Positions 31,127 to 39,288 of a stretch of DNA of 64,000 bases are shown piece after piece; the first letter of the stretch is position 1; the number at the start of each line of letters is the position of its first letter. This stretch comes from Taklimakanibacter sp049323275 (lineage in GTDB: Bacteria > Pseudomonadota > Alphaproteobacteria > Rhizobiales > Aestuariivirgaceae). Where the stretch lies: the NCBI GenBank assembly GCA_049323275.1, contig JBMOOM010000057.1, positions 23,482 to 87,481 on the forward strand, given 5' to 3'. The position numbers were made by a program, and so were the translations under genes. The notes under the pieces are model-generated. The model was not told the DNA's origin and ran no database searches. It worked only from the letters and a program-made list of their open reading frames with translations.

Positions 31127-31537
31127 TCACGAATGCAGCTTCAGACCTTTGACGATCTTGTCCAGCGTCTTGCGCTCGGCATGCAGGGCAATCCCCGCGA
31201 GATCGAGCTGATCGGTCGGAGCTTTCGCGACAGCGGCGCGATTGTCGATGTCGTTATAGGTCGTGAACAGCTCCATCGTATAGATCGACGGCACGACGCC
31301 ACGTTCGGCTGCCCGTTTCAGCACCCGCGTCAACGCCTCGCCCTCCGCCGCGAAGATCAGGATGGGCTGGCGCACCAGAGGCCCGTAGGCGGCGCCGCCG
31401 CCGTCCCGGTAGCGCTCGCCCACGATCTCGGGGTAGACTCCGGCAAGGCCGCCGGCGAGAAAGGCGGTCACATTGAGCTTCTGCCACTGCGCCAGGCTCT
31501 CGCGCACCACGATGGCGATCTTGGTATCGAATGTCAT
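31127..31537 (-). CDS. DUF2000 family protein
   Basis: A 136-residue soluble protein. The start FDTKIAIVVRESLAQWQKLNVTAFLAGGLAG is the signature of DUF2000, followed by LVRQPILIFAAEGEALTRVLKRAAERG and IYTMELFTTYNDIDNRAAVA. The family has a peptidyl-tRNA-hydrolase-2-like fold, but its function is unknown. It is frequently found next to AraC-type regulators; here the ATG overlaps the ATG of the divergent AraC gene on the other strand (CATG at 31535..31538), an unusual head-to-head arrangement. Confidence 0.85.
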   Translation of the reverse strand: MTFDTKIAIVVRESLAQWQKLNVTAFLAGGLAGVYPEIVGERYRDGGGAAYGPLVRQPILIFAAEGEALTRVLKRAAERGVVPSIYTMELFTTYNDIDNRAAVAKAPTDQLDLAGIALHAERKTLDKIVKGLKLHS

Positions 31538-32381
31538 GCCTGAGACCCTAAGAGAGACGCCGCAACTCCGTCTTGAACGATCGTGCGACTGGATCGGTCA
31601 CGCGCCCGCATCGCCCGGCATAGAGCGCATCGAGGCGTTCTTTTCGGGCCATGCCTATGACCCGCACCGCCACGACACCTATGCGCTGGGTTATACGATG
31701 AGCGGCGTCCAGTCCTTCACCTATCGCGGCGCCCAGGCCGACAGTCTCGCCGGCAATGCCATGGTGCTCCATCCCGATGAGGTTCATGACGGCCGGGCCG
31801 GCGCCGAGACCGGTTTCCGCTACCGCATGCTCTATATCGAGCCGCGCCTGATCAGCGAGGCCCTGCGCGGACGAAGTCATGCCCTGCCCTTTCTGAAGTC
31901 CGCCGTTTCGTCCGATCCAGCACTCCTCGCGGCGCTTGATATGGCACTCGCGGATCTCACCCGACCGCTCGAACCGCTGGAACAGGACCGCGTCGTCACG
32001 GCGATTGCCGATGCGCTCTTCGCCCTGGACGGCTCGCTGCCGGCGCGCCGGATGTCCGCCACGTCCGCCGGTGCGGTCGATCGTGCCCGCCAGTTTCTCG
32101 ATACACATTTCGCCCGTGTCGTGGCCTCCGAGGAACTCGAGGCCGAGACCGGACTCGACCGCTATGCGCTCGCCCGCCATTTCCGCACGCGGCTGGGCAC
32201 CAGCCCCTATCGCTATCTCACCATGCGCCGCCTCGACCGCGCCAAGGCGGCGATCCTCAGCGGCGTTACCCTCGCCGAGGCCGCCTTCGTCAGCGGCTTT
32301 TCCGATCAGAGCCATATGACGCGGCAGTTCAAACAGGCTTTCGGACTGACGCCCGGCCATTGGCAGGCTCTCAGGCATTAG
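31536..32381 (+). CDS. AraC family transcriptional regulator
   Basis: A 281-residue regulator with an N-terminal AraC-type cupin domain (FFSGHAYDPHRHDTYALGYTMSGVQSFTYRG, with the HRH and TYALG landmarks) and a C-terminal AraC HTH pair (LARHFRTRLGTSPYRYLTMRRLDRAKAAI; AEAAFVSGFSDQSHMTRQFKQAFGLTPGHW). The N-terminal cupin senses a small molecule. The start ATG at 31536 leaves no room for a leader against the DUF2000 gene on the other strand, so the promoter must lie inside the DUF2000 coding sequence or the mRNA is leaderless. Its likely target is the divergent DUF2000 gene. Confidence 0.88.
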   Translation: MPETLRETPQLRLERSCDWIGHAPASPGIERIEAFFSGHAYDPHRHDTYALGYTMSGVQSFTYRGAQADSLAGNAMVLHPDEVHDGRAGAETGFRYRMLYIEPRLISEALRGRSHALPFLKSAVSSDPALLAALDMALADLTRPLEPLEQDRVVTAIADALFALDGSLPARRMSATSAGAVDRARQFLDTHFARVVASEELEAETGLDRYALARHFRTRLGTSPYRYLTMRRLDRAKAAILSGVTLAEAAFVSGFSDQSHMTRQFKQAFGLTPGHWQALRH

Positions 32382-32460
32382 CTAAAGACCGGTCGCGCCT
32401 GTTGCAGCCATGCCGCGAACAGGCGAGCGCCTCCACTCCAGCTTCTTCAGTCTCCTCCCC

Positions 32461-33396
32461 ATGGCAATTCTCTCCGGCAACCGGAACCTGCTCGGCATCG
32501 CGTCGCTTTGCGCCGGCATCCTGATCATCTCGACCCAGGATGCGATCATCAAGGCGGTGAGCGGCGACTATGCCGTCACACAAGCCGTCGCCACCCGCTC
32601 GATCGTCGCTTTGCCCATTCTCCTGCTTTTCGTTCACCTGGATGGCGGCATCCGCCAGATCTTCTCGCCACGCTCCTGGACGCTGATCTTCCGGGGAGTC
32701 ATCCTGCTCATCGCCTACACCTCCTATTATCTGGCGTTCCCGGCGCTGCCGCTGGCCGAGGCGATCGTGCTGTTCTTCACCGCGCCTTTCCTGGTCACCT
32801 TCCTCGCCGGGCCGATCCTCGGCGAACGGGTCGAGCTCAAGGCGATCATCGCGCTGTTCGTCGGTTTCGCCGGCGTGCTGGTGATCCTGAAGCCGGGCTT
32901 CGGCTTCTTCGAGCCGGCGGCTCTGTTCAGCCTCCTGGCCGCCATGACCTATGCCCTCGCCATGCTCTTCGCCCGCAAGCTCGGCGTGACCGAACCGGCC
33001 TCCGTCATGGCTTTTTACCAGAACTGGGTCTATCTCGCCGGCGCCGCCCTGATGGCGCTGGTCTTTCACCTGGCGGGCATCACCACGTCAGAGCATCCGA
33101 GCTTCGCCTTCCTGGTGCGGCCCTGGGCCTGGCCCGACACTTTGAGCCTCGCCATGATGGCCGCCTGCGGCGCCATCGCCGCCATTGCGATGCTGCTCAT
33201 CACCCAGGCCTACCGCCTGGCCGACGCCAGCCTCGTCACCGTCTTCGAATATACCGGCATGATCTGGGCGCCGCTCTGGGGCCTCCTGTTCTTCGCCGAA
33301 GTGCCGGCCGTGACGACGCTGCTCGGCATGCTGCTCATCCTGCTGGCCGGTCTGATAATCCTCGTCCGGCCGCGGCGGCGCGTCCCGGCGACCTGA
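32461..33396 (+). CDS. EamA/DMT family transporter
   Basis: A 311-residue, ten-helix transporter of the EamA family (LLGIASLCAGILIISTQDAIIKAVSG; FRGVILLIAYTSYYLAFPALPLAEAIVLFF; VFEYTGMIWAPLWGLLFFAEV). This is the third EamA gene in 15 kb. The start is uncertain: the ATG at 32461 gives the usual length, while an ATG at 32410 adds 17 residues, and neither has a good ribosome site. Its end is 3 bp from the end of the convergent operon on the minus strand. Confidence 0.82.
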   Translation: MAILSGNRNLLGIASLCAGILIISTQDAIIKAVSGDYAVTQAVATRSIVALPILLLFVHLDGGIRQIFSPRSWTLIFRGVILLIAYTSYYLAFPALPLAEAIVLFFTAPFLVTFLAGPILGERVELKAIIALFVGFAGVLVILKPGFGFFEPAALFSLLAAMTYALAMLFARKLGVTEPASVMAFYQNWVYLAGAALMALVFHLAGITTSEHPSFAFLVRPWAWPDTLSLAMMAACGAIAAIAMLLITQAYRLADASLVTVFEYTGMIWAPLWGLLFFAEVPAVTTLLGMLLILLAGLIILVRPRRRVPAT

Positions 33397-33399
33397 TCG

Positions 33400-33771
33400 T
33401 CAGCTGGCCTGGGAATATTGGTGGAAGGTCTTGCCGCTGACCTGCAAGCCCGAGCCCGCCGCCACGAAGGTCAGCGCGTCGCAATAGCGGAAACGGCCAT
33501 AGAGTGTTTCGACAAAGGCGCAGGCGACCGTCTCCGTGATGGTGACGGAGGTGATGCGGTAGTCGGGTGCGCCGGCCCCGGCCTTGTCCGGAGCGCAGAC
33601 GGCCTCGATCCAGCGGTCGCGCGGCACCGAGATCGGCTTTCCCTCATCGATGCCGGTGATGTGCGCCGTCGGCGCGAACAGCCCCCCCAGCATCGCTCGG
33701 TCCTGCCTGGCGACGCCGGTGATATAGCGGCGCACCCCGTCCTCGACGGCCTCCAGCGAGAGTCTGCTCAT
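33400..33771 (-). CDS. NTF2-like / SnoaL-like protein
   Basis: A 123-residue soluble protein of the nuclear-transport-factor-2-like fold, seen in the start (SLEAVEDGVRRYITGVARQDRAMLGGLFAPTAHITGI) and the C-terminal strands (ITSVTITETVACAFVETLYGRFRYCDALTFV). Such proteins bind or isomerise small cyclic molecules, for example steroid delta-isomerase, SnoaL and limonene-epoxide hydrolase. It is the last gene of the putative cyclitol operon and overlaps the permease stop by ATGA, so it may be an accessory enzyme. A related-looking small NTF2 protein lies at 44855..45205. Confidence 0.75.
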   Translation of the reverse strand: MSRLSLEAVEDGVRRYITGVARQDRAMLGGLFAPTAHITGIDEGKPISVPRDRWIEAVCAPDKAGAGAPDYRITSVTITETVACAFVETLYGRFRYCDALTFVAAGSGLQVSGKTFHQYSQAS

Positions 33772-34742
33772 TTGATCACTCCGATCTTCTTGCGGTCGAT
33801 GGAAATCACCACGGCGATGACCAGCACCGCGCCCTTGATGATGAGCTGCGAGTAGGAGGAGACGCCCGCCAGATTGAGGCCGTTGGACAGGATGGTGATG
33901 ATGAGCGCGCCGATGATGGTGCCCACCACGCCGCCCATGCCGCCGGTGAGCGGCGTCCCGCCGATGACCACCGCGGCGATGACATCGAGCTCGAGGCCCG
34001 AGCCCGCCGTCGGGCTGCCGGCGCCCATGCGCGAGGCGAGAACGATGCCGGCGAGGCCGGAATAGAGGCCGGCCAGCGCGAAGGTGCCGATCTTGACCCG
34101 GTCGATGCGGATGCCCGAGCGCTGCGCCACCATCTCGCCGCCGCCGATCGCCACGATGCTGCGGCCGAGGATCGTGTGGTTCTGGATGACATAGGCGATG
34201 GCGAAGGCGATCAGCGCCACGATGACGATGGTCGGCACGCCGGCGAAGTCGCCCGAGCCGATCCAGCGCATCGTCTCATCCTTGATCATGATCGGACGCC
34301 CTTCGGTGATGTGCAGCATCAGGCCGTGGCCGGCGACCAGGAGTCCGAGCGTCACGATGAAGGACGGAACCTTCATCTTGGCATAGATGACGCCGACCAG
34401 GGCGCCGAGAAAGGCGCCGCTGAGCAGGCCCGCCGGCGCCGCGATGAGCCCGTTCGACTGCATGAAATAGGCGACGATCACCGCCGAGAGGCCGACGACC
34501 GAACCGACGGAAAGGTCGATCGACGCCATCATGATGATGAAGGTGGCGCCCATGGCGGCGATCGACAGCACGGACGCCTGGCGCAGCACGGTCTCGAGAT
34601 TGCGCGCGCTCACGAACTGGTCCGAGAAGATCGCGAAGCCGATGCAGACCAGGATCAGCACCATGAAGGGGAAATAGGTCCGCAGGCGATCGAAACTCGT
34701 GCCGGAACGCACGGATGGGGTGGAAGCTGTCATGTCGCTCAT
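33768..34742 (-). CDS. sugar/cyclitol ABC transporter permease (RbsC-type)
   Basis: A 324-residue, eight-to-ten-helix permease of the CUT2 (ribose/myo-inositol/xylose) class. Typical are the N-terminal FPFMVLILVCIGFAIFSDQF, the MMASIDLSVGSVVGLSAV block, and the ASRMGAGSPTAGSGLELDVIAAVVIGGTPLTGGMGG loop that contacts the ATPase. The protein works as a homodimer with the downstream-encoded ATPase and binding protein. It lies 13 bp after the ATPase gene. Substrate is inferred from the operon, not from the permease itself. Confidence 0.9.
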   Translation of the reverse strand: MSDMTASTPSVRSGTSFDRLRTYFPFMVLILVCIGFAIFSDQFVSARNLETVLRQASVLSIAAMGATFIIMMASIDLSVGSVVGLSAVIVAYFMQSNGLIAAPAGLLSGAFLGALVGVIYAKMKVPSFIVTLGLLVAGHGLMLHITEGRPIMIKDETMRWIGSGDFAGVPTIVIVALIAFAIAYVIQNHTILGRSIVAIGGGEMVAQRSGIRIDRVKIGTFALAGLYSGLAGIVLASRMGAGSPTAGSGLELDVIAAVVIGGTPLTGGMGGVVGTIIGALIITILSNGLNLAGVSSYSQLIIKGAVLVIAVVISIDRKKIGVIK

Positions 34743-34755
34743 GGCCTGTCGCTCT

Positions 34756-36291
34756 CTAGATCATCGCATTTATGAGATTGGTTTCGGTGATCGCCTCGCC
34801 CTCGAAGACGCCGGATATCGCGCCATGGCGGATGGTGATCACCACATCGCTGACGCGGATGACCTCGGCCATGTCCTCGGACGCCATGAGGACGGCGAGG
34901 TCGCGCTCCTCGCGCAGCTTCTGCAGCATTTCATAGATTTCGAGCTTGACGCCGACATCGACGCCCCGCGTCGGGTTGTTCAGCAGAATGAGCTTCGGGT
35001 TGGTCAGGAACCACTTGGCCAGCAGCACCTTCTGCTTGTTGCCGCCGGAGAGGTTGCGCACCGCCGTATCGGCGCCGGGCGCCTTGATGCGGAAGAGCTG
35101 CATGCCCTGCTCGGCATCCCTGGCTTCCGCGCTCCCGTCGACGAAGAAACCACGGGCATTGCGCACCAGGCCGGCGAGACCAATGTTGAACTGGATGTCG
35201 GCGCTGTCGATCAGACCCTCGACGGCGCGCTCCTTGGGAACCATGGCGATGCCGGCGGCGATCGCCGCCGGAATATCGCGTCCCTCATGCGTCTTGCCGT
35301 CGAGCTGAATGCTGCCGGCCGTGACCGCCGCCGCCCCGAAGACCGCCTCCAGGACGGCATCGGCGCCGGAGCCCGCAAGTCCGGCCAGGGTGACGATCTG
35401 GCCCCGCCTGACCTTGAGCGAAATGTCCTTGAAGTCCTTGCCGCTCAGCCCCGCGAGCTCGAGCATCACCGGCCGGTCGGCGAGACCCGGCGTGCGTTCC
35501 CAGACATCGATCTTGCGGCCGATCATCAGGGCCGACAGCTGGCTTTCGTCGAGATCCTCCACCGGACGGGTGGTGACATAGGCGCCGTCCTTCATGACCT
35601 CGACGGTCGTGCAGCTGCCAAAAATTTCCTGCAGACGGTGCGAGACGTAGAGAATGCCCACACCTCGGGCGCGCAGATCATCCATCAGCCGGTGCAACGT
35701 ATCGGCGTCGTCATGATCGAGCGACGCCGTGATCTCATCAAGCAGCAGGACTTTCGGATTGGTCGACAGCGCCCGCGCCAGCTCGATCATCTTGCAGGTC
35801 GAAGGCGACAGGCTGCCCATCGAGGCGCGCGGGTCGACCTTGAGACCGAGGCGGTTCAGGACCTCTTCGGCGGCCTTATGGAGCTTCGCCCAGTCGATGA
35901 TGCCGAAGCGGCGGAACATGTCCATCCGCCCGAGAAAGACGTTCTCGGCCACCGACGTGTTGGGCAGCGTGTTGAATTCCTGATAGACCATCGACACGCC
36001 GGCACGTACCGCCGCGGCTGCCGAATCCGGCTTGAAGGGTGCGCCTTCGAGGGTGATCTCGCCGCCATCAGGCGTGACCTCGCCGGCCAGGATCTTGAAT
36101 ATCGTCGACTTGCCGGCGCCGTTCTCGCCGCACAAGGCCAGCGCTTCGCCGGCATGAAGGGTGAGGCCGACGTCGCGCACCGCATGGACGGGACCGTACT
36201 GCTTCTGCAATCCGCGCGCTTCGAGTATCGCGTGCGAAAAACGTGTGGCAGTCCCCTGCCCGGTTGCCATGTGATGAGCGACGTCAGCCAT
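34756..36291 (-). CDS. sugar/cyclitol ABC transporter ATP-binding protein (RbsA-type)
   Basis: A 511-residue double ATPase. The first half has Walker A GENGAGKST, the SPSTCKMIELARAL signature-like region and Walker B VLLLDEIT. The second half has the degenerate AGLAGSGADAVL loop and LSGGNKQKVLLAKWF signature, then LILLNNPTRGVDVG. This is the RbsA/MglA/XylG type in which one chain supplies both nucleotide sites. The ATG at 36291 or the one at residue 8 could be the start. It lies between the binding-protein gene (16-bp gap) and the permease gene. Confidence 0.9.
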   Translation of the reverse strand: MADVAHHMATGQGTATRFSHAILEARGLQKQYGPVHAVRDVGLTLHAGEALALCGENGAGKSTIFKILAGEVTPDGGEITLEGAPFKPDSAAAAVRAGVSMVYQEFNTLPNTSVAENVFLGRMDMFRRFGIIDWAKLHKAAEEVLNRLGLKVDPRASMGSLSPSTCKMIELARALSTNPKVLLLDEITASLDHDDADTLHRLMDDLRARGVGILYVSHRLQEIFGSCTTVEVMKDGAYVTTRPVEDLDESQLSALMIGRKIDVWERTPGLADRPVMLELAGLSGKDFKDISLKVRRGQIVTLAGLAGSGADAVLEAVFGAAAVTAGSIQLDGKTHEGRDIPAAIAAGIAMVPKERAVEGLIDSADIQFNIGLAGLVRNARGFFVDGSAEARDAEQGMQLFRIKAPGADTAVRNLSGGNKQKVLLAKWFLTNPKLILLNNPTRGVDVGVKLEIYEMLQKLREERDLAVLMASEDMAEVIRVSDVVITIRHGAISGVFEGEAITETNLINAMI

Positions 36292-36307
36292 TATCGCACC
36301 ATTCCGA

Positions 36308-37345
36308 TCAGGGTTTGATGACCTGGAAGACGTCGGAATATTTGACCGACGGGTTCGACGCCTTGCTGATCGCCTTCCAGTCGATCAGCGACTTGCCGGC
36401 CGCCAGAGGCTCGATGATCTTCGAACGATAATCGCCGATGCCGTCCTTGGTCAGGTAATAGAGGCTCATCTCATAGACGGGCTGGTCCGGCTTCTGGCCG
36501 TTCAGATAGTCGTGGATGATGGTGATGCCGTAGCCACCCATGACCCAGTGGCCGCCGGCGAGCATCGACAGCTTGCCTTCGGCGAGGGAATCGAGCGCCG
36601 CGGCGGTGATGTCGATGCCGGCAAGCTTGACCGCGCCGAGACGGCCCGAATTCTCCATGGCGACGATGGCGCCGAGAAGCGGGTCGGACCCCGCGCCCCA
36701 CACGCCATCGATGTCGCTGAAGCGGGTGAGGAAGTCTTCCATGACCGTCTGGCCCTTGGCGAGCGTCCAGTCCGTGTACTGAAGGTCGAGCAGCTCGACG
36801 CCCGGATGCTCGGCGACCGCCTTCTTCAGGCCGTCATTGCGCGCTTCCGAGGTGGAAATGCCGGGAACGCCGCCGATGCCGACGATCTTCTTGGCATTGT
36901 CCTTCTCGATCAGGTGCTTGGCGACATTGTAGCCGGCCACTTCGTCATCGAGCTTGATGAAGGCGAGATAGTTCGGGACCGATCCCACTTCGACTCCCGG
37001 GAAGGTGTCGGTGACGACCACCGGAATATTCGCCTTGTTGAGCAGGTTGATCGCCTGGATGCCGAGCGGCTCGCTGAGCGGCGTCAGGATGACGCCCTTA
37101 ACGCCGGCATTGATGAGCGACTCGATATCGGACAGCTGCTTGTCTTCGCGCGACTGCGCGTCGGTCACCACCAGCTCATAGCCATAGGCTTCCGCCGCGG
37201 TCTTGGCGAAGTTCACATAGTCGACCCAGAACGCGTCATTGAGCGTCGTCATCGGCATGCCGATCTTGGGTTTGTCCTGGGCCGCCGCCGTCAACGCCGA
37301 GATGACGGCGAAGACAAAGGCAGCGACTAGAGAAATGATACGCAT
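36308..37345 (-). CDS. sugar/cyclitol ABC transporter substrate-binding protein (RbsB-type)
   Basis: A 345-residue periplasmic binding protein with a signal peptide (MRIISLVAAFVFAVISALTAAAQ) and a Peripla_BP_4-type body (KPKIGMPMTTLNDAFWVDYVNFAKTAAEA, ILTPLSEPLGIQAINLLNKANIPVVVTDTF, then GVWGAGSDPLLGAIVAME). Relatives bind ribose, galactose, autoinducer-2 or inositols; MocB of the rhizopine pathway is of this kind. Ligand is not readable from sequence. It heads the transporter part of the operon, 37 bp downstream of the Gfo/Idh gene. Confidence 0.9.
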   Translation of the reverse strand: MRIISLVAAFVFAVISALTAAAQDKPKIGMPMTTLNDAFWVDYVNFAKTAAEAYGYELVVTDAQSREDKQLSDIESLINAGVKGVILTPLSEPLGIQAINLLNKANIPVVVTDTFPGVEVGSVPNYLAFIKLDDEVAGYNVAKHLIEKDNAKKIVGIGGVPGISTSEARNDGLKKAVAEHPGVELLDLQYTDWTLAKGQTVMEDFLTRFSDIDGVWGAGSDPLLGAIVAMENSGRLGAVKLAGIDITAAALDSLAEGKLSMLAGGHWVMGGYGITIIHDYLNGQKPDQPVYEMSLYYLTKDGIGDYRSKIIEPLAAGKSLIDWKAISKASNPSVKYSDVFQVIKP

Positions 37346-37382
37346 GCTACTCTCCTCCTCTGTTGGTTTTGGTTACGTGCGT

Positions 37383-38393
37383 TCAAAGTTCGATGCGGCG
37401 GCCTTCGACGGCCGACCGGTAGGTTGCCTCGACGATTTCGACGATGCGCCGGGCTTCCTGTCCGTTGGCGGCAAGCTCCGCCCGCCCCTGGACCGCAGCG
37501 ATGAAGTTCTCGACCGAGCGGCCGACCGTTTCGATCCAGGTCACGGTCTCGATCTCGACCGCCTCCCATTTCCCGCTCTGCCAGCGCAGCAGCTCCGGCT
37601 CGCTCGAGAATTTCTCGAAATGCGCCTCGACACCCGGAATGCGGATCAGCGCATCGGCGCTCACCGCTTCGATCTGGTCGTCGAAGGCGCCCTTCGGCGC
37701 GTGATAGCCGGCTTCGATCACGGCCCGGCCGCCGTCCCGGAATTCGAGGATGACGAGGCCGGCGTCCTCGCCCTTCTCGCGCGGCTTGTCGGTGTCGAGC
37801 ACCGCCGTCACCGCCTTGACCTCGCCCATGATGTAGCGGGCCACGTAGAAGCGGTGGAAGCCGGCGTCGAACAGCAGGCCGCCGCCGGTCAGGTCGGGAT
37901 CGGCCCGCCAGCCGCCGAGCTTGCCGCCGATCGCCAGCCGGAGCCGCAATGTCGACGGCCGCGCGATGCGCTTCGCGGCGATCGCCTCGGCGAGCCAGCG
38001 ATGCGGCGGATAGAACAGCTGATTGTGGCTGGCGCCGAAAATGACACCCTTTTCCCTGGCGAGCGCATTCAGCGCGTCGCACTGAGCCGCGGTCACGGTC
38101 GCCGGCTTTTCGACCAGCACATGTTTTCCGGCCTCGAGGGCCGCCAGGCAGAGCTCGGCATGGAACTTGTGCGGCACGCAGATGACGACGGCTTCGACAT
38201 CCCTGTCGGCCAGAAGCTCCTCGGCCCGCGCATAGCCGCGGATCGACGTTCCCTCGACGGTCGCCTTGAGCAGCTCGGCATTGAGGTCGGCCGCCGCGAA
38301 AAGCTCGGCATGGGCACTGGCGCGCACGCCATTGGCTTGATGCCGCCCGACCTCACCGAGACCGATCACACCGACTTTCAACTTGGGGGTCAT
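37383..38393 (-). CDS. Gfo/Idh/MocA family oxidoreductase
   Basis: A 336-residue NAD(P)-dependent dehydrogenase. The Rossmann start LKVGVIGLGEVGRHQANG is followed by AVVICVPHKFHAELCLAALEAGKHVLVEKP with the EKP motif, and the second domain has GGGLLFDAGFHRFYVARYIMG with the catalytic-type Asp-His pair. The family oxidises sugars, inositols and scyllo-inosamine-type compounds. Its start codon overlaps the stop of the isomerase gene (ATGA at 38390..38393), so it is translated with it. Inferred role: oxidation or reduction of a ring carbon of the cyclitol substrate. Confidence 0.88.
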   Translation of the reverse strand: MTPKLKVGVIGLGEVGRHQANGVRASAHAELFAAADLNAELLKATVEGTSIRGYARAEELLADRDVEAVVICVPHKFHAELCLAALEAGKHVLVEKPATVTAAQCDALNALAREKGVIFGASHNQLFYPPHRWLAEAIAAKRIARPSTLRLRLAIGGKLGGWRADPDLTGGGLLFDAGFHRFYVARYIMGEVKAVTAVLDTDKPREKGEDAGLVILEFRDGGRAVIEAGYHAPKGAFDDQIEAVSADALIRIPGVEAHFEKFSSEPELLRWQSGKWEAVEIETVTWIETVGRSVENFIAAVQGRAELAANGQEARRIVEIVEATYRSAVEGRRIEL

Positions 38394-39286
38394 GCACGCA
38401 TTCCTTCAGGCAACAGGTCTTCGAGCGCGCGCAGCTGCTGCATCGACAGCTCTGAGGCGCGGGCGGGATCGGACTTCAAAATGGTCCGGTAATAGCGATA
38501 GGATTCGAACTCGACCGACATCACGCCGCGATAGCGGGCGGCATCGAGGGCTTTGAACATCGCCGGCCAGTCGACGAGCCCCTCGCCGATCAGCGGGAAG
38601 ATGAATTCCTTGCCGTCGCGTCCCGGCATGCCGGCGACGTCCTTGATATGGACATGCCGGATATAGGGAGCGAGCTCGGCGATCACCCAGGAAAGGTCGT
38701 CGCGCACCAGCGCGAAGTGGCTCGGATCGAAATTGATGCCGAAGGCCGGATGCGAGCCGAAGCGGCGCAGCAGCACGCCGGTGCTGTGGAAGTCATGCGC
38801 GAGCCCACCCCAGCAGGGTTCGAGCGCCGCCACGGCGCCGATCTCGGCGAGACCGTCGAGCATGTGCGCATAGGTATCGAGCAGCAGCGCCCAGGCCTCG
38901 CCCTCCGGCATCGCCTGGCCGACATCGACATGGCCGGTCTCCCAGCGATTGGGCCCGGTCAGCACATTGACGAGGTTGACATCGCGCCACACGGCGGCCT
39001 TCGCCGCGGCGATCGTCACATCGACGCGCCGGGTCCGCTCGGCCTTGTCGGCGCAGACCAGATCCTGCTGGACGACGATCTCCGAGACCGCGAGACCATG
39101 CTTGCGGGTTGCCGCGAAGACGGCATCGAGCTCGGCGTCGTTCATGCGGCGCGGATCGAAATGCGCCAGCGACCATTCGACCGCGCCATAGCCTTGCGCC
39201 GCGAGCGTCTGGGCGACACGCTCGGCCGGCCAGGTCTCATAGTCGAGCGCCGCCAGGAAGCCCCAGCGCTTGAAAGGTCCGGCCAT
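38390..39286 (-). CDS. sugar phosphate isomerase/epimerase (IolE/MocC-like TIM barrel)
   Basis: A 298-residue AP-endonuclease-2-type TIM-barrel protein. Family landmarks: YGAVEWSLAHFDPRR, VLTGPNRWETG, AALEPCWGGLAHDF with a metal Glu, GINFDPSHFALVRDD (metal Asp/His), IRHVHIKDVAG (metal His) and VMSVEFESYRYYRT (metal Glu). Relatives include IolE (inosose dehydratase), MocC and xylose isomerase-like epimerases, so inosose dehydration or epimerisation is plausible. It lies 2 bp after the aminotransferase gene and overlaps the Gfo/Idh gene. Confidence 0.85.
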   Translation of the reverse strand: MAGPFKRWGFLAALDYETWPAERVAQTLAAQGYGAVEWSLAHFDPRRMNDAELDAVFAATRKHGLAVSEIVVQQDLVCADKAERTRRVDVTIAAAKAAVWRDVNLVNVLTGPNRWETGHVDVGQAMPEGEAWALLLDTYAHMLDGLAEIGAVAALEPCWGGLAHDFHSTGVLLRRFGSHPAFGINFDPSHFALVRDDLSWVIAELAPYIRHVHIKDVAGMPGRDGKEFIFPLIGEGLVDWPAMFKALDAARYRGVMSVEFESYRYYRTILKSDPARASELSMQQLRALEDLLPEGMRA

Positions 39287-39288
39287 CT

